DNA of 64,000 nucleotides from Pleodorina starrii (lineage: Eukaryota > Chlorophyta > Chlorophyceae > Chlamydomonadales > Volvocaceae), in the NCBI GenBank assembly GCA_030267565.1, contig BRXU01000002.1:8313001-8377000 (forward strand), in the 5' to 3' direction. Shown here in pieces: positions 20,983-33,143 of this stretch (position 1 is its first letter; each line of letters opens with the position of its first letter). The notes below the pieces were generated by a model, which was not told the DNA's origin, did no database searches, and saw nothing but the letters and a program-made list of their open reading frames with translations. A program made the translations under genes and the position numbers.

Positions 20983-21119
20983 AACAAAAGGATGAACCTA
21001 GAGTCACAACACGGCGAATAGCCGGTCAAAAGAACATCCTCAGCATAACTCAGATGTCAACAGTACGACAAGAGATACTCAACTACTTCGTCCAAGAACC
21101 CGCCTTCTCGTACCGAGAA
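20983..21119 (-). repeat. DIRS-like element, 5' copy of the 137-bp direct repeat
   Basis: Same sequence as 16799-16935. In this position it precedes the gag-like ORF; the pol C-terminal codons it contains are not preceded by pol here. Confidence 0.9.
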
Positions 21120-21589
21120 GCCTACGCGTTTCAGGGTTCAATGGTTGAAGGGGGAGTTGGGCGAGCATAATCTGCAAAGTTGTACAGCACCTTCGCAGGT
21201 TGGCTAGCGCAACCAGCGAAAGTGTCACGTAGGATGGATTGTTGAGGACAATTCCTTAATTATGACTTGTTGCGAGCGAGACCTGGGCGCCAATGAAAAA
21301 CGAAGAAAAGACGGATAACTTCGCCGCAAAAATGCTCGAAAGGCCGATGTCCCGAGCTGTGGAATGACACGTACGTGTAAATATATGGCGACATCCACCG
21401 GTCATCACAGCACTTACCGGGAATAATTTTACCCGGAACACTAAATGTCCAGGCCTGTGATGAAGAGTGCATCCGGGACCCCACATCCCTAACCCGCCCC
21501 AAATGGAAATAAGGAGGGTATGCTATTACCCAGTACCTATCGGTACAAACCAGCATTGGGCGGATATGAGACCTGGTTGCAGGCACGGA
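21120..21589. other. Region between DIRS-like element and RepA copy 4; no gene supported
   Basis: Unique sequence as far as can be seen. Short ORFs only, with no motif. Confidence 0.5.
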
Positions 21590-22590
21590 TATGGGCAATC
21601 CTACAGTGCGGGGCCCCTGGGGCGCTTTGCGCTGGGGCCCTGCACAACAAGGGGTTGGTGTCGGCTTCCTTGAAGCCAGAAAAAGGGCGGGGCCCCGTTC
21701 AATCCGTACGGGTGTAGTTGAAGGGCTAGGGCGGCGAGGGCGTGAAGTGTGAGAGTGTCAACATTCCTGCTGATAGACAGCCAGAGCTTTCAGCAATCCG
21801 CCCCATGTTTAGTATCGCGCGCCGTCTCGGCACTGTGCAACTCTTCCGGCCAGCGCATTGGCTGAAGTTACTTGACAGTAGACATGGAGTGTATCATTTA
21901 CACATCACGCAGGCTGACTTGCCAATAGAAGGACAGCGGAACTGTCCTTCTATGACGTGCAGTTGCCGACGAGAGTGCACAGGCTTCGCTACCGAGGTAT
22001 TCGTCGTAGAGGAGGCTTGACAACTTCAACATTAGGACAGGGAATGTAGAAGTCCCCTAGGTTGCCGACTGGACATGTTGGGCGGCCCGCAGATGAATCG
22101 TGCGTGCATTGGCGGCTTGGCGTCCAACAACCAACAGTTTGCCCCTCATGGTTTGCTCCTTGCAACCTTTGTAATAGCAATATGCGTCAAGACGATCGGA
22201 CCGGCTAGCAGAGCTGCTGTGGTGTGGTCGCGAGAAGAATGTTCGCAATGCAAACATAGTTTGTTTCCGAAACGAAGATTCATTTCACGCCGTCATGTCA
22301 GAATCCCACCTTAAGGAACGATGAATCATCTGGAATTAATTATAGGCCGAGAGGTGTTGGTTTGACCTCGGCCTCGGTCCATGGAGACTGCCAAACTGTT
22401 TTTTCTCATACGAGGTTGGGTTCCAATAATTAATTTACCGTGCAATAAAGAACGTAATCTTTTACTTATGCAGACTTTCCGTTGGCCGAAAGTCCACACT
22501 TGTCCAATTACTTCCCACACACGCACGGACATGGGCAATCCTACAGGGCGGGGCCCCCCTGGGCGCTTCGCGCTGGGGCCCCGCCCAAAA
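21590..22590 (+). repeat. RepA copy 4, preceded by a second end module
   Basis: 21590-21646 is a diverged copy of the RepA 3' end ('ATGGGCAATCCTACA', GTGCGGGGCCCC...GGGGCCCTGCAC), directly followed by a RepA 5' start (CAAGGGGTTGGTG) at 21647. The copy then runs to the normal hairpin and CCCAAAAA at 22590. The head-to-tail join suggests tandem copies or a rearranged element. Confidence 0.8.
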
Positions 22591-23818
22591 AGTCAGAAGC
22601 CGAGCCGCGGAGGGCCTCACGTAGAAGGCACGAGACTTAGCTAAAGCCAAGAGCCAGATGATCAGGTCGAAGGCGAAGGATGGCCATACGCCAGAGTTGC
22701 TGCTTGCAGCTGGGTGGGTTCCGACCAGCGCCGAAATCTTCCCGGCAGGCGGGCTATTCCTTGTTCTTCAAACGCCACAGCCTCAACATCCCTCAAAACG
22801 TCCTAGCAAGGCTACCGGCAAGGGCAAGTACTGGCAAGCAGCTTAAGCTCCAACAGTTGCTCCAGCATGTCAAGGGCTTACCCGGAGTATGTTTCCTCTA
22901 GAGTTCCGCTATAATTAATTATCTACTATATGTAGTCCGTTTTGTCTGATTGCGGAATCCATGATTGCGGAATCTTTGTCGTATGGAATGAAATATGTTA
23001 TTTGGCAGTTCAATAGGGATCAATTTACATGCGCATTTTCTTCAATGTTGATCCCCAGTATTCTGCTGATTTCGAGGCTTTCTATGCTATGTGCGGAATC
23101 CGATGATATTCGATTGCTCTCGAATGACATTACGAATTTAATCAATTTCTCGAATCAATTTCTGTAATTTATTAATTTCGAATAACATTACGACCATGAG
23201 CGAGTGGAAATGGTCGGTGGACAAGTGCCGTTTTCACCGCTCACCATGAATCAATTAATTACAGAGGAGCTGGATAACAGCTACATATATAGTGCGATCG
23301 CATGGAACCATTATACCATGAAACCATGTAACCAGTATACCATGAAACCAGTATACCATGAAACCAGTATACCGCTGAAATATATGTGTGTTTGGCAAAC
23401 GTGATTAGATGTCTATGAACTTGCGTGAAGGCCGCTAGTACGATCACGAATCGACCAATTTTGCATGGACGCGGCTACACAAACATCTTTCAAATTATGT
23501 CGATTTATAAATATGAACTCAAAGTGACTTAGATGTTGGTGAAAGACGTTTTCCTTGCTTTATGTTATCGGTATGGAGTTACAATGGTCCAGTAGCTGCC
23601 GAACAACAGCGAAATAAAGCATGTATACGTTTGATAAATATAGTTTGTAAATGGTAATGAGATCTGTGGTACGTAGTCTTGTAAAACATTTACCAGTTGT
23701 AGGACATGGGCGGCCGTGTTAGTCACGCCCGCTTTTTAAACCAGCCTTCAGCGTCGGGTCTTGAGCGCCGTGCAGAAGCTGGCAAAGGGCAGTTGAGATC
23801 ATCATTTGTGGATAGGAC
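22591..23818. other. Intergenic region upstream of gene B
   Basis: AT-rich, with no supported gene. It contains a copy of the short dispersed repeat (23259-23301), followed by an imperfect tandem of TATACCATGAAACCA (23314-23372). The gene B promoter should lie here. Confidence 0.5.
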
Positions 23819-26800
23819 ATGATGCCACGGTCTTCTTTTTCCGATTCCCGCTGGGGTGGTCACGCCACACCCCTCTTGCTGGCGCTGGCAATTGCAGCAT
23901 CCATTCTGGGGGATATCGAAGCCGTCCATTTCCGCGCCGGAATCATTGCATACCGGGTCAGCGCCACACGCAGCAACATGCTGGAAGTCACCGTGACAAC
24001 AAGCTGGGTGTAAGTGTTGTGCTCATACGCGATTATCGCTAGCTAAAAAGAGCACGCAAATAAACTGGGTGCGGGCATACCGCCGATCGCGCGACCGCGG
24101 GCGAAATGAGATGGCCGTTTATATCTACCGAATCCTCTATCCGGCGGCGGGATAGCCGTGGAATTCGTCAGATCTTACACCACTATCTGGTGTGGTTTGT
24201 GCTGCAAGATTGAAGGGCGCGTTATCCATATACCCAAACAAATACTCATACGAGACGATCGAGGGCGCATTGGTTGCTTGACAGATCGCGTAAGAATGAA
24301 ACACCACGTTTTGCGCTTCAACTGATGTCGCGGGGTTGCATTTATTTCAATCAGTTTCACTCAGAACACCTGCATCGGATCCTGCGCAGGGCAGGATCGG
24401 CAGACTCCAAAAGAGTGCTGGGCTATCCCTACAAGTTGGAGTTTGAACAGGTCGTGGACTATATTAGCATTGACACTGTATCATTCCACTTCATGACCAA
24501 CGCAACCAACATAGTAGGAAGCGGTTGGGACGCAGCCGGGAACGAGTTCGTCACACTCAGGTACGTAAAATAGCCGTTGAATACGCGTCTGTAGGCTTTT
24601 GCATGGCAGAAGGCGTTCGTGTTGTTTTATGCATCAAATAGTCTCTGGAACGTTTCGAACACATCTTAGAATCATTTTAAAAAAAAATGGAAGTAGACAC
24701 GGTGCAGAGGATGGGCACACGAAAAGAGATGGACGGTGAGAATCAATTAGGGGCGGGGAAGCACACATCCATATGTGCTGGCGGCCACGCACGCGCATCG
24801 GCGCTAGCTACAGCTGTCGAATATAAGAATGCCTCCCAAACCGCTGACCAAGCCCTTAAAGCCAATTTATGACGCCGGACTGGCTCTTCTGATGCCCATA
24901 TGCGTGGCGGCGTTCGTCGTCGCGTGTCGGTGGAGGCCGGGGGACTGCGGCAGGGGAGACCCGTCAGAACCCACCACCTCTGATCCCCATAATAGCGAGC
25001 GCCTCGGCCCCCACGCACGCACGCTGCCTGCTGAAATACCTATGCTGTGTTCATTATACTACTACGTTTTACTGTTTGTTTACTGTTTGTTAGAATAAAG
25101 CCCTTGGTATGTTTTCGTCCACACGTACGCAGAACTGTTGACTTCATTCCTGTTCCAACCGATGAAGTTGAGATTTATTCACCGGGCTGTTGTCGTATTG
25201 AAGGCCTGGTGGGCTACGGGAGTGAAGGGCCGGAGTCCCAAAAAAACTGGAAATTCGCAACCAACTACATTCCGGGAGTGAGATCGTCCATCCACACGCA
25301 CGCGCCTGCTGTGTCTTTAGTCAGTCGGGCTTCCAGCCCGGGGGTAAGTGCGCGCACCCGCGTCAGGAGCGCGTCAGGGGCATAATGACATGCGGAATTA
25401 AGCTTTCTATTTTCCTAATAGTTTCAATCCATGTTTTTGGGCACATGGATACTATAATCCGAAAATAGGTACTTCGTGTGAAATGCAGAGATAGAATTAT
25501 CCATGGCGAGGCTCGCTGGACCACTTGTGTTCCGCACGTCATGATGCGTATACGCACCAGTTATACGCACCATGCAACGTGAAATGCGTGGGGTGGTGCC
25601 GAAGAGTTAGATCTAGCTGTGTACTGGAGATCTTAATAAGTATCTTGTGCCTTGCGGGCTGCATGTCACCTACCGTCCTGATGGATGCCGATGATGCCGC
25701 TGCGCACTTCTTAGAAATGGACCGATGCCACTCGCGGGCAGTTGGGTGCGCTTAGGGCATTTTATCTTTTCTGCTGCTGTGCCCTCACGCAGACTGATGC
25801 ATTACCCATTCATCGAGCGTTCCTCTTTTCTCCAGAGCTGAACGCCTCTGGATCACATTGTCACCACGCAGGACTACGCGTACATATTCGTGCCAGCCAT
25901 CAGTAGCCACGGAGCCCCCATCCTGTGCAGCATAAATACGGATATATCATACGTCGCCCCGGTGAGCGACTGCGTGCGCCGAGACTGTGGCTTGTATAAC
26001 TAAAGAAGAGGCGAGGGGGCGGGGGATGATTGCTGATTGGCGTTCAGCGCGCTTGGTACATGGCTGGTGTACTGAAATAAGAGTAACTTGGTGTGAAGTG
26101 ATGGTTGTAGGGTGACGGGATGCAGTGGGGTGGGTTAATGTGTTAATGTACTGATGCGTGCATGGCCCTGCATGCCCTGTCCGTCCTGTCGGTCCTGCAC
26201 GCCGGCAAGCCAGGTATGCAACCGCCCACAAATGTGTGGCGTTTGGTGTTTGTTGCTGCATATATGGCCTTACTTGACGCGTCCGTCCATGCAGGGCGAG
26301 CTTGTGACAAGCACAGAGCCGGGAGGCTGCAGGTACGGGTGTGCTTCACGCGGTGCATGCACTTGGACCGTTTCACTACTTTTACTATCACACGGGCATG
26401 CATGACATGCATACACGCACTGTGCTTGCATGCATTGTGGTCTGGCCCCTGATAAGCTTTGGCTGACAATGTGCACGGCGGTACAGCTGTCTATGCTAAA
26501 AGAAGGTGAATATGATAAACACTTACTGCGATGTTCCGTTTAGTTATCGTAGTTCCACGACGGCCTCCCCCCATAAGAGGGGCCTGACGTACGAAACGTC
26601 TGCCGCAAAATTCGTTCGTGCGCATACAAAAACTGTGCGTACACGACACCCTTGCATGCGCAAACCATATTCGTGCTTTTACCAAATCCGTGCGCCAACG
26701 GCCGCAGCTGTATTGAGCTCCAGTCCATCCCTTCACGGTGTTCCCCGACAGGTAAAAATAAAGGCAAGCAACAATGCCGAAGCAGTGAATGGAGTTTTGA

Positions 26801-29800
26801 GATGTTACGCGCCACATACGATAAAACATAAAAAATTTGACGAACTGGTGGTTTTAACTCTTGTGTAGCAGCCCACAAAGGGCGGTGGCACTTGTAGGGA
26901 CACGCGCACGGAGGTTGATGGTTTTTGCAGATTCTGGAGGCCGCCTCGGTAATGTGCAGTTCGGAGCATGTAGTAGATTCAGCCTAAACAGCCAGTGTCA
27001 AGACCCGAGTGTCAACGAATTCGGGTGTTGGTTGGGACATTTAGGTTTTAGGGCTTTAGAGTTTGACAGGCTTATTTGACCTCACTATCCATAACCCGAC
27101 AACATAAGAATCGGAACGGAAATAAATAATTAGATCAGAAACGCCCGCCGCTCCAGTCATTGCACAGGCGCTGCTTAAAGAAAAAATGTTCAGTGGATTG
27201 TATGCGCAATACAGGTGGTTTACACAGGTTGCACGTGCCCTGTACGTATGCCTTGCCACGTCCATTTGCTCACATACATCGAATGAAAATAATAAAACAC
27301 ACACCTTGCTTGCTATCTATTAGCTACACCATGCCTACCTATTGTTGCTCCTGCGACGGACTGACGTCGGCTGCTCGGTTGTCCTGCAGCAATCAACATC
27401 ACTCGTTAGTCTCCTTTGCGAGGATTACAGCTTCAATCTCAAGCTCCTTTGCAAACATAATTGGGTACCCGCCACTGTTTATGTCTTGTACATCGCAGGC
27501 TCGGATGGCGCAATGCAATTTACAATCTGACGTCTATGGTGCCGGTCGGTCTCCGCATCTCGGAGCCCTCCACGGGGCACTACGTCGATATTACATTTCT
27601 CTTGGTAAGCAAATAGGATGTGGAGTGATGTGTTTCCCCGCCGGTGTCAACATCTCTCACGCACGGAATGAGTCACGCCAGCAACAGCAACGAGGAGTTG
27701 ATTGCAACACGTGGACAGAGCCAGAGCAGCTTAACTTGATCCAGAACAACAACTTAACGATCCGCACACGATCCGCACGGCAGCAAAAAAATGTATGCGG
27801 ACTTACCTTCTGTGTAGGAGTCAGTGTGCCTAACGTTTTGGTAATAATCTACGGCCAGCAGAGATACTCCTGGCTCTGAGAGTGTCTGTCAGGATCTGTC
27901 TAGGAGGGATTTCCCGGCTGAACACGGCTCCGGAAGAAGTCATCCCTAAACCTTCAATTTTTTGCACAACGAAATTTCCAGAATTCCAGAATTTCCAGAT
28001 TTCCAAAATATTCTTCCGAACATATATTCATATCTTAAGAAACCTACCCTGGTAGGCGTCCGTGTAAGTCACAGCGTCTCACATTCGAGCGAGTGGAGAG
28101 GGAGATGCGTGTGATGATGACACCAATGCGACTGTCCTGGCTATGTCGACAAATTGCATCTCACTGTAGTTCACCATGCATGCCCCAACGCAGATGTCAA
28201 TGAACACCTCTGGGACGCCTGTCTTCCATTCAGCGCGTGTTTCCACAACCGGACAGGTCCTGCCGCAGAACGGTGGGGTTGTTCCCATCACCGTCGGGAC
28301 CCCAGTTGAGGTAAGCATGATGTACAGAAAGGGCAACCCATCCTCGCCTAACTTATCCGTTGATCCTCGCCGCACAAAACAGGCATCGTAAGTACTTGTG
28401 CTGCACCGTTTTCTGGGGGGGGGGGCGAGCCACTAGCTAAAGCAATGGATGACTGAGAGGAATTTGATGCGTTCAGGGGTGGGATTAGGTGTGAATAGGG
28501 TTGTCAAAGAATTGCGGGGCCCAATTAGTCCTCTTGGTAAAATAACAACCAGGCCTAACTACGTTTTGATCCTAATACAGTCCGTCCAAAGTTATAAAAC
28601 CCTAAACCCACCCACACACCCACCCATCACCCACCCACCCCTATCAACCCACCCAGATTAAATTCTGGGTAAGTGATCCTGACGTCGGAGGCAACATCAG
28701 CTCAAGCAGCGATGCACTTCCGGATGGTGCCGTACTGACATACGAGCTGATCAACGGGACCACCAACAGACTGCTTGCGACCCTCAGGTGGACCCCTGAC
28801 TCCAATTCACCCGAATCAGCCGCGATAGTGATCGCATTTACTGACGATACCTTCCTCAGCACATACGTCACCTTGAGTTTTCAAAACTATGCCCAGCCAC
28901 CTTATCCAACATCACCACCTCCTAGACCGCCTCGCCCGCCTCCCCGTCAACCGCGCGAACCGCCGCCACTCAACCCATCTACGCCTCCAAGTCCGATCCC
29001 ACCCCCACGGCCTCCCAGTCCGGGACCTAGTCCGCCATTTCCCCCCAGCCCACCTCCACGTCCTCCCAAACCTCCGAGCCCCCAACCATCGCCTGCACCA
29101 CCTTCCCCCACTCCGCCGACGCCACGTCCCAGCCCCCGACCCCCTGCCCCAAGCCCAGCCCCACCGTCCCCGCCATCCCCAAAGCCTCCGCTACCTCCCA
29201 GCCCATTTCCATCGCGTCCGCTTCCACCATCTCCACCTGCAATAAATCCGCCACCTCCCAGCCCCGCCGCCCTGCCGCCATCGCCATCATCGCCTTCACG
29301 GCGGTTTACTTACCCACATCCGCCCAACCCCATGTCGCCAGTACTCGTTGTGTATCCCCCCGGGCCTCCTCCTTCGCGGAGTCCACCTCCGAATAAAAAT
29401 GCAGTCTTGGTGCTTATCGTTATAGTAGCTATTGCCGGCACGATCATTGCCTGCTGCTGTTTTATCATCGCGTGTATCTGCTGCCGCCGGCGTCGCCGTC
29501 GTCATCAACAGGTCCGCGCGGCACCTGAGGATCTCAGACAGAGCTTCTCCGAGCCGGCGCAACCCGCATCAACGGGTCTCGTAGTCGCGGACCCTCCTCC
29601 CGTATCGTCGGAAGCTGTCAATGCAGCACCTGAACCGACTCCGCCCCCGGCGGCCCGATTGACACCATTGCCCTTATCACCCAAATTTATGGCCGTGCCC
29701 GCATCGCCACGTTTTCACGCTATACCCCCGCCGACTCCCAACGCACCAACACTGGGAGCCGGAGCACCCGCCGCCAACTCCCACACTCCTGTCCTGCCTC

Positions 29801-30231
29801 GCATCACTGGAGACGCGGGTAACTTACAGCAGCAGCCTAGAAACGCCCGCCGACGGACCGCCATCGAAAGCTCCCAGGCTTGCCTCAACAACAGCATCTC
29901 GGGTGAAGCCAAAGCCATCATCCCGATACCATCTCTAAATGGCCCCTTCGGTCAGCCCACTGCATCCGCTGCCGCTGCGGATGAGACCACAATGAACTCA
30001 AGTCGCTTTCCTGGGCAGTCCCCAGACGCCGGTACAACTGCTGCTGCCGCCGGTGCACCTGCTGTGATAGCTGAGACGTTTCGTGCCGATGAGGAAGCTC
30101 CAGCAGCCGGTCATCCAGCGAGCCAGGTTGCCCCTCCCATTATTGCGGAGCAACCTCAATCACAGGCGCAGGAAACCCAGCAGCCGCTCCAGATGGCCAC
30201 CGCTGAGCTTGTTGCTGGCTGCCAAAGCTAG
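23819..30231 (+). CDS. Array gene B: membrane-anchored SPP-shaft protein, 8 exons, about 832 aa
   Basis: Exons 23819-24009, 24390-24560, 25133-25343, 25872-25961, 26295-26332, 27499-27604, 28194-28310, 28657-30231; all GT-AG and in frame. Start is ATGATG; signal peptide about residues 1-35, then [12 protein letters not shown]...TTSW. Exon 2 (57 codons) is the longest of the six and ends [15 protein letters not shown]. Exon 3 has [11 protein letters not shown]; exon 4 [10 protein letters not shown]; exon 5 [13 protein letters not shown]; exon 6 [13 protein letters not shown]; exon 7 [13 protein letters not shown]. The last exon has the Ig-like module, a Pro-rich shaft, a membrane helix (about 29397-29480, [11 protein letters not shown]), RRRRRR, and the longest tail (about 250 residues, Pro/Ala-rich) with a weak LPRI version of the tail motif. 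The type I membrane placement is inferred from signal, helix and basic stop. Confidence 0.88.
27848..27975 (+). repeat. Dispersed repeat shared by B intron 6 and E intron 7
   Basis: Begins ATCTACGGCCAG...AGATACTCCTGGCTC and continues through 'GTCAGGATCTG', 'TTTCCCGGCTGAACACGGC' and 'AAACCTTCAATxTTTTGCAC'. The same words recur in the same order at 54581-54738, with indels. Confidence 0.8.
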
Positions 30232-30482
30232 GTTTGGAGGATGAGCGGAACACGGCGCCGATTTTTGGATTTCGGCGGCTGATTGCTTCCATCACGCTTG
30301 GGCAATGTCAGTTGGTTCTTTTCGATACGCACGGATAGGTTTACGATTGCGGGGCCATGCCATCACTTGAGCTGACGGGCCTCGATTGGCGCCTCGACCG
30401 GATACCCTGGCGGCCTACGGTGCACGCAGTGCAGGGCCGTTGACTCTATTTACTCTTCAAGAGTAGTCGATCTGAAGCCCAC

Positions 30483-30487
30483 TGTAA
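30483..30487 (+). promoter_or_regulatory. Possible polyadenylation signal of gene B (TGTAA)
   Basis: TGTAA is the usual poly(A) signal in Chlamydomonas and Volvox. This one lies 252 bp after the stop. A 5-base word occurs often by chance. Confidence 0.3.
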
Positions 30488-30550
30488 AATCCACGCACAC
30501 ACACCTACCCACGCACGCACAATGCCCATCGCGTTTGTTTACTGTTTACT

Positions 30551-30553
<3 letters not shown>

Positions 30554-30623
<70 letters not shown>
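30554..30623. repeat. (TA)n microsatellite
   Basis: About 35 uninterrupted TA dinucleotides. Confidence 0.95.
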
Positions 30624-30626
<3 letters not shown>

Positions 30627-31257
30627 CCACCCTGGAGCGAATGGCTCACGCACGTTGCTGGCTAATGCGGGGGTTGTTCCCAGGCCGCTATAACAAGTGC
30701 AGGTGGTACATACGAGAGAGCGGGTTCTTAACTTCATTGACACCAGGCCCAGGAAGCTAGCGACGGAAATCAGTAAACGATAGCTTTTCTTGGCGTCCTG
30801 GGTGGGCTGCCGACCAAGCCATTCGAGGGGATGCATAAACCCTACGTAGTACGTACCGCTACACCGGCTTCTGTGTTCCTACCTGGAGTTGGTTGGCCAA
30901 ACTAGCAGCCAACCGTGTACCAACCATGTTGGAAATAAAGAAGCATCGGACGTTTTACCCCACATCTACAGGCTGCTGGCTGAGGGCCCCTCCAAAGGGA
31001 GCTTTCCAGCATTGGCACCCCGTCAGCAGCCGAACGGGACCATGCTTCCTCGAAACCCTAAAGTTTTTCTCTAGGTCCCTGGTACAATCCCATTGTTATA
31101 CAGTCCTTTTATTTCCAAGGCACCCCGCCAGTTCCCAAACACCTAATTTGTAACTTGTCTTTGTAGTCCCATGCGTACTGAATGACAACATACTTGGAGG
31201 GGGTCCTCACAAGTAAGTGAATGTGGGAGGCTTGGCTGGACGGGGATATACCTTGGC

Positions 31258-31316
31258 TAAAACCCTAAGAATCCTAAAACCCTAAAACCCTGAAACCCTG
31301 AAACCCTAAAACCCCA
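31258..31316 (-). repeat. Telomere-like tract
   Basis: About seven degenerate units CCCTAAAA / CCCTGAAA. The complement TTTTAGGG is the Chlamydomonas-type telomere repeat. Interstitial and imperfect. Confidence 0.6.
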
Positions 31317-33143
31317 ACACCACAAAACTCTGGCTGGGCTGATCAGGATTGTGCATGCGACCATAAGCCTCCACTAAGCTCAGGGTTCGATTCCCCGGTG
31401 GTGCATATGATGAGGAATGTGAATTGCCGGTTGGACCCCGGAGATTGTCCTGGCAACTGCTTGATGTCGTCCCTTGCACTCAGAAAGTATTGATCAGAAA
31501 GTTCAGTGCTTGTTGACAAATTGAGTGAACACAAGTCTTTGGCCAGAATTATTTCGGCTCTTCAAGATGCCTTGGCCACACTTTGTGTCGCCGTACTGCG
31601 TGTCAAACATTGTCAACCCGCATTCCGGCCTGCCTCCTGCTACGGATTCGATCTGCTGCATCGATGACACCTGAATCTGTGTGCGCCATGAGCGTGTCAG
31701 CTTTTCCCTCAGCACTCTAAAATGTATCCTGGAAGGTCCAAACGGGGCTTATTAGGTCGACATTGCGTGTGTGCCATGTATGGCGGGAACGCTCGTCGCG
31801 AAGTAGCCACAGCAAATATTAACACCATACACTTCGACAATTACTGTGCGCTTACGGGTAAGCGCTCAGTGATGAGCGCTTACTGAGCGCTTATTTTCTA
31901 AGCCCCGGTAGTGGCAATTACCGCCATTCATCTTATAACCTAGCAATCGGCCAAATGGCGGGCGCAATGTTTTCGTTTTTATGCAATAGACATCCAAAAT
32001 GGGAAGTGCCGACCGCAAGCGGCAAGTTGTGGTCGCCACGCATTGGGTCCAGGCGGAAAACTCAACCAAGCCACTATAACCGTTATTTAAAGATAATACT
32101 TGGGTTCCTCAAATTGTGAACAAAGATGTGCACGGAAAGTACCCTTATCCTGAAATGGCGATTCGGTACTCGGGCGCCACCGAGTATCAACCTTTTTATG
32201 CCAATTCCAAACACTTCATCTTGCTACATTAAGCTAATTAAGCTTAATGCGTATCTGAATTTAATCTATCGAAAGCTCGTACCGGCGCGTACAACGGTCC
32301 TTCTGGGTCCTTAATCCTCCCCATGTATGGTAATCCGTCCAATCCGTGCTAATCCAGCAGATGTTTACATATGCGAAGGATTACGCCTTTATCCGATCCA
32401 TAAATTCCAAGTTTAAATATCTTATAAAACTTAACCGTCTCTCTGTGGTTTGATTATAACGAACATACTTACTCATGTATGCCATAATGTAAAATATTTG
32501 TTTGATATATTTGTCATTTGATACAATACTGCTAGCGGTTTGCCAGCCATGTGTCATGAAAGGAGCACATATGACAGCAGAAGCCTAGGACCAAACTGTT
32601 GACCTTCATTGCTCCCGATCCGGTTCCCGATTAAATACAAAGCACGGTTTGCTTGCCATAATATGTAGCAACTGGTAGCTAACTTTCATACAAAGCCATC
32701 GTTTCCGTACTGTAATTCGACGGCGTTACTGACGATAAACATCGAGGACTGCGTGCTAGCTCATTAATCATTTAGGACGGATGCACGCTGGGAATAAGGT
32801 TTCAACACATGTGCCGGAAGCCTTGCATCACAACTGAATATAAAATTATTTTGCGCGTGTGGATGGACGCTAAAAAAGAAAGGACCAGCGCATATGTTGT
32901 CGGTTCCACCAACATGCAAAGAATCTGAGCCTATCAGCCTACATATGTATTGCAATTTTACGGCGGTATAGTTGACCAGCGACGGGAGCACTGCCGCTGC
33001 AAATAAAGTGGCCCTGAGGAAGTCGCGACGGTCCACTTACCAGCAGACTCACAGGCAGGGGTTTCAGCACATATGGCCCGGGAGACACTAATAGCTACGC
33101 GCTTACAAGACCTGCATTATTGCACGGCCTCGCGCAGAACAAT

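Larger units (their letters stand above)
16799..21119 (-). mobile_element. DIRS/Kangaroo-like retroelement with 137-bp direct end repeats
   Basis: On the minus strand: end repeat (21119-20983), gag-like ORF (20960-20079), about 0.9 kb without a clear ORF, pol (19157-16873) and a second end repeat (16935-16799). The RT/RNase H is followed by 'SVDLFASDHNH...NAFTMQW...CNPPFS', the junction to the methyltransferase-like region characteristic of DIRS/PAT-group elements. These are known in Volvox as Kangaroo. The two 137-bp repeats are identical by eye, which suggests a recent insertion or rearrangement. No tyrosine recombinase was found, so the copy seems incomplete or non-autonomous. Confidence 0.75.
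30232..33143. other. Intergenic region between B and C; no gene supported
   Basis: Holds a 70-bp (TA)n microsatellite (30554-30623), a telomere-like tract of CCCTAAAA/CCCTGAAA units (31258-31316), and a hairpin with perfect 12-bp arms (TAAGCGCTCAGT, 31860-31871; ACTGAGCGCTTA, 31883-31894). Short ORFs here show no motif. Confidence 0.6.
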
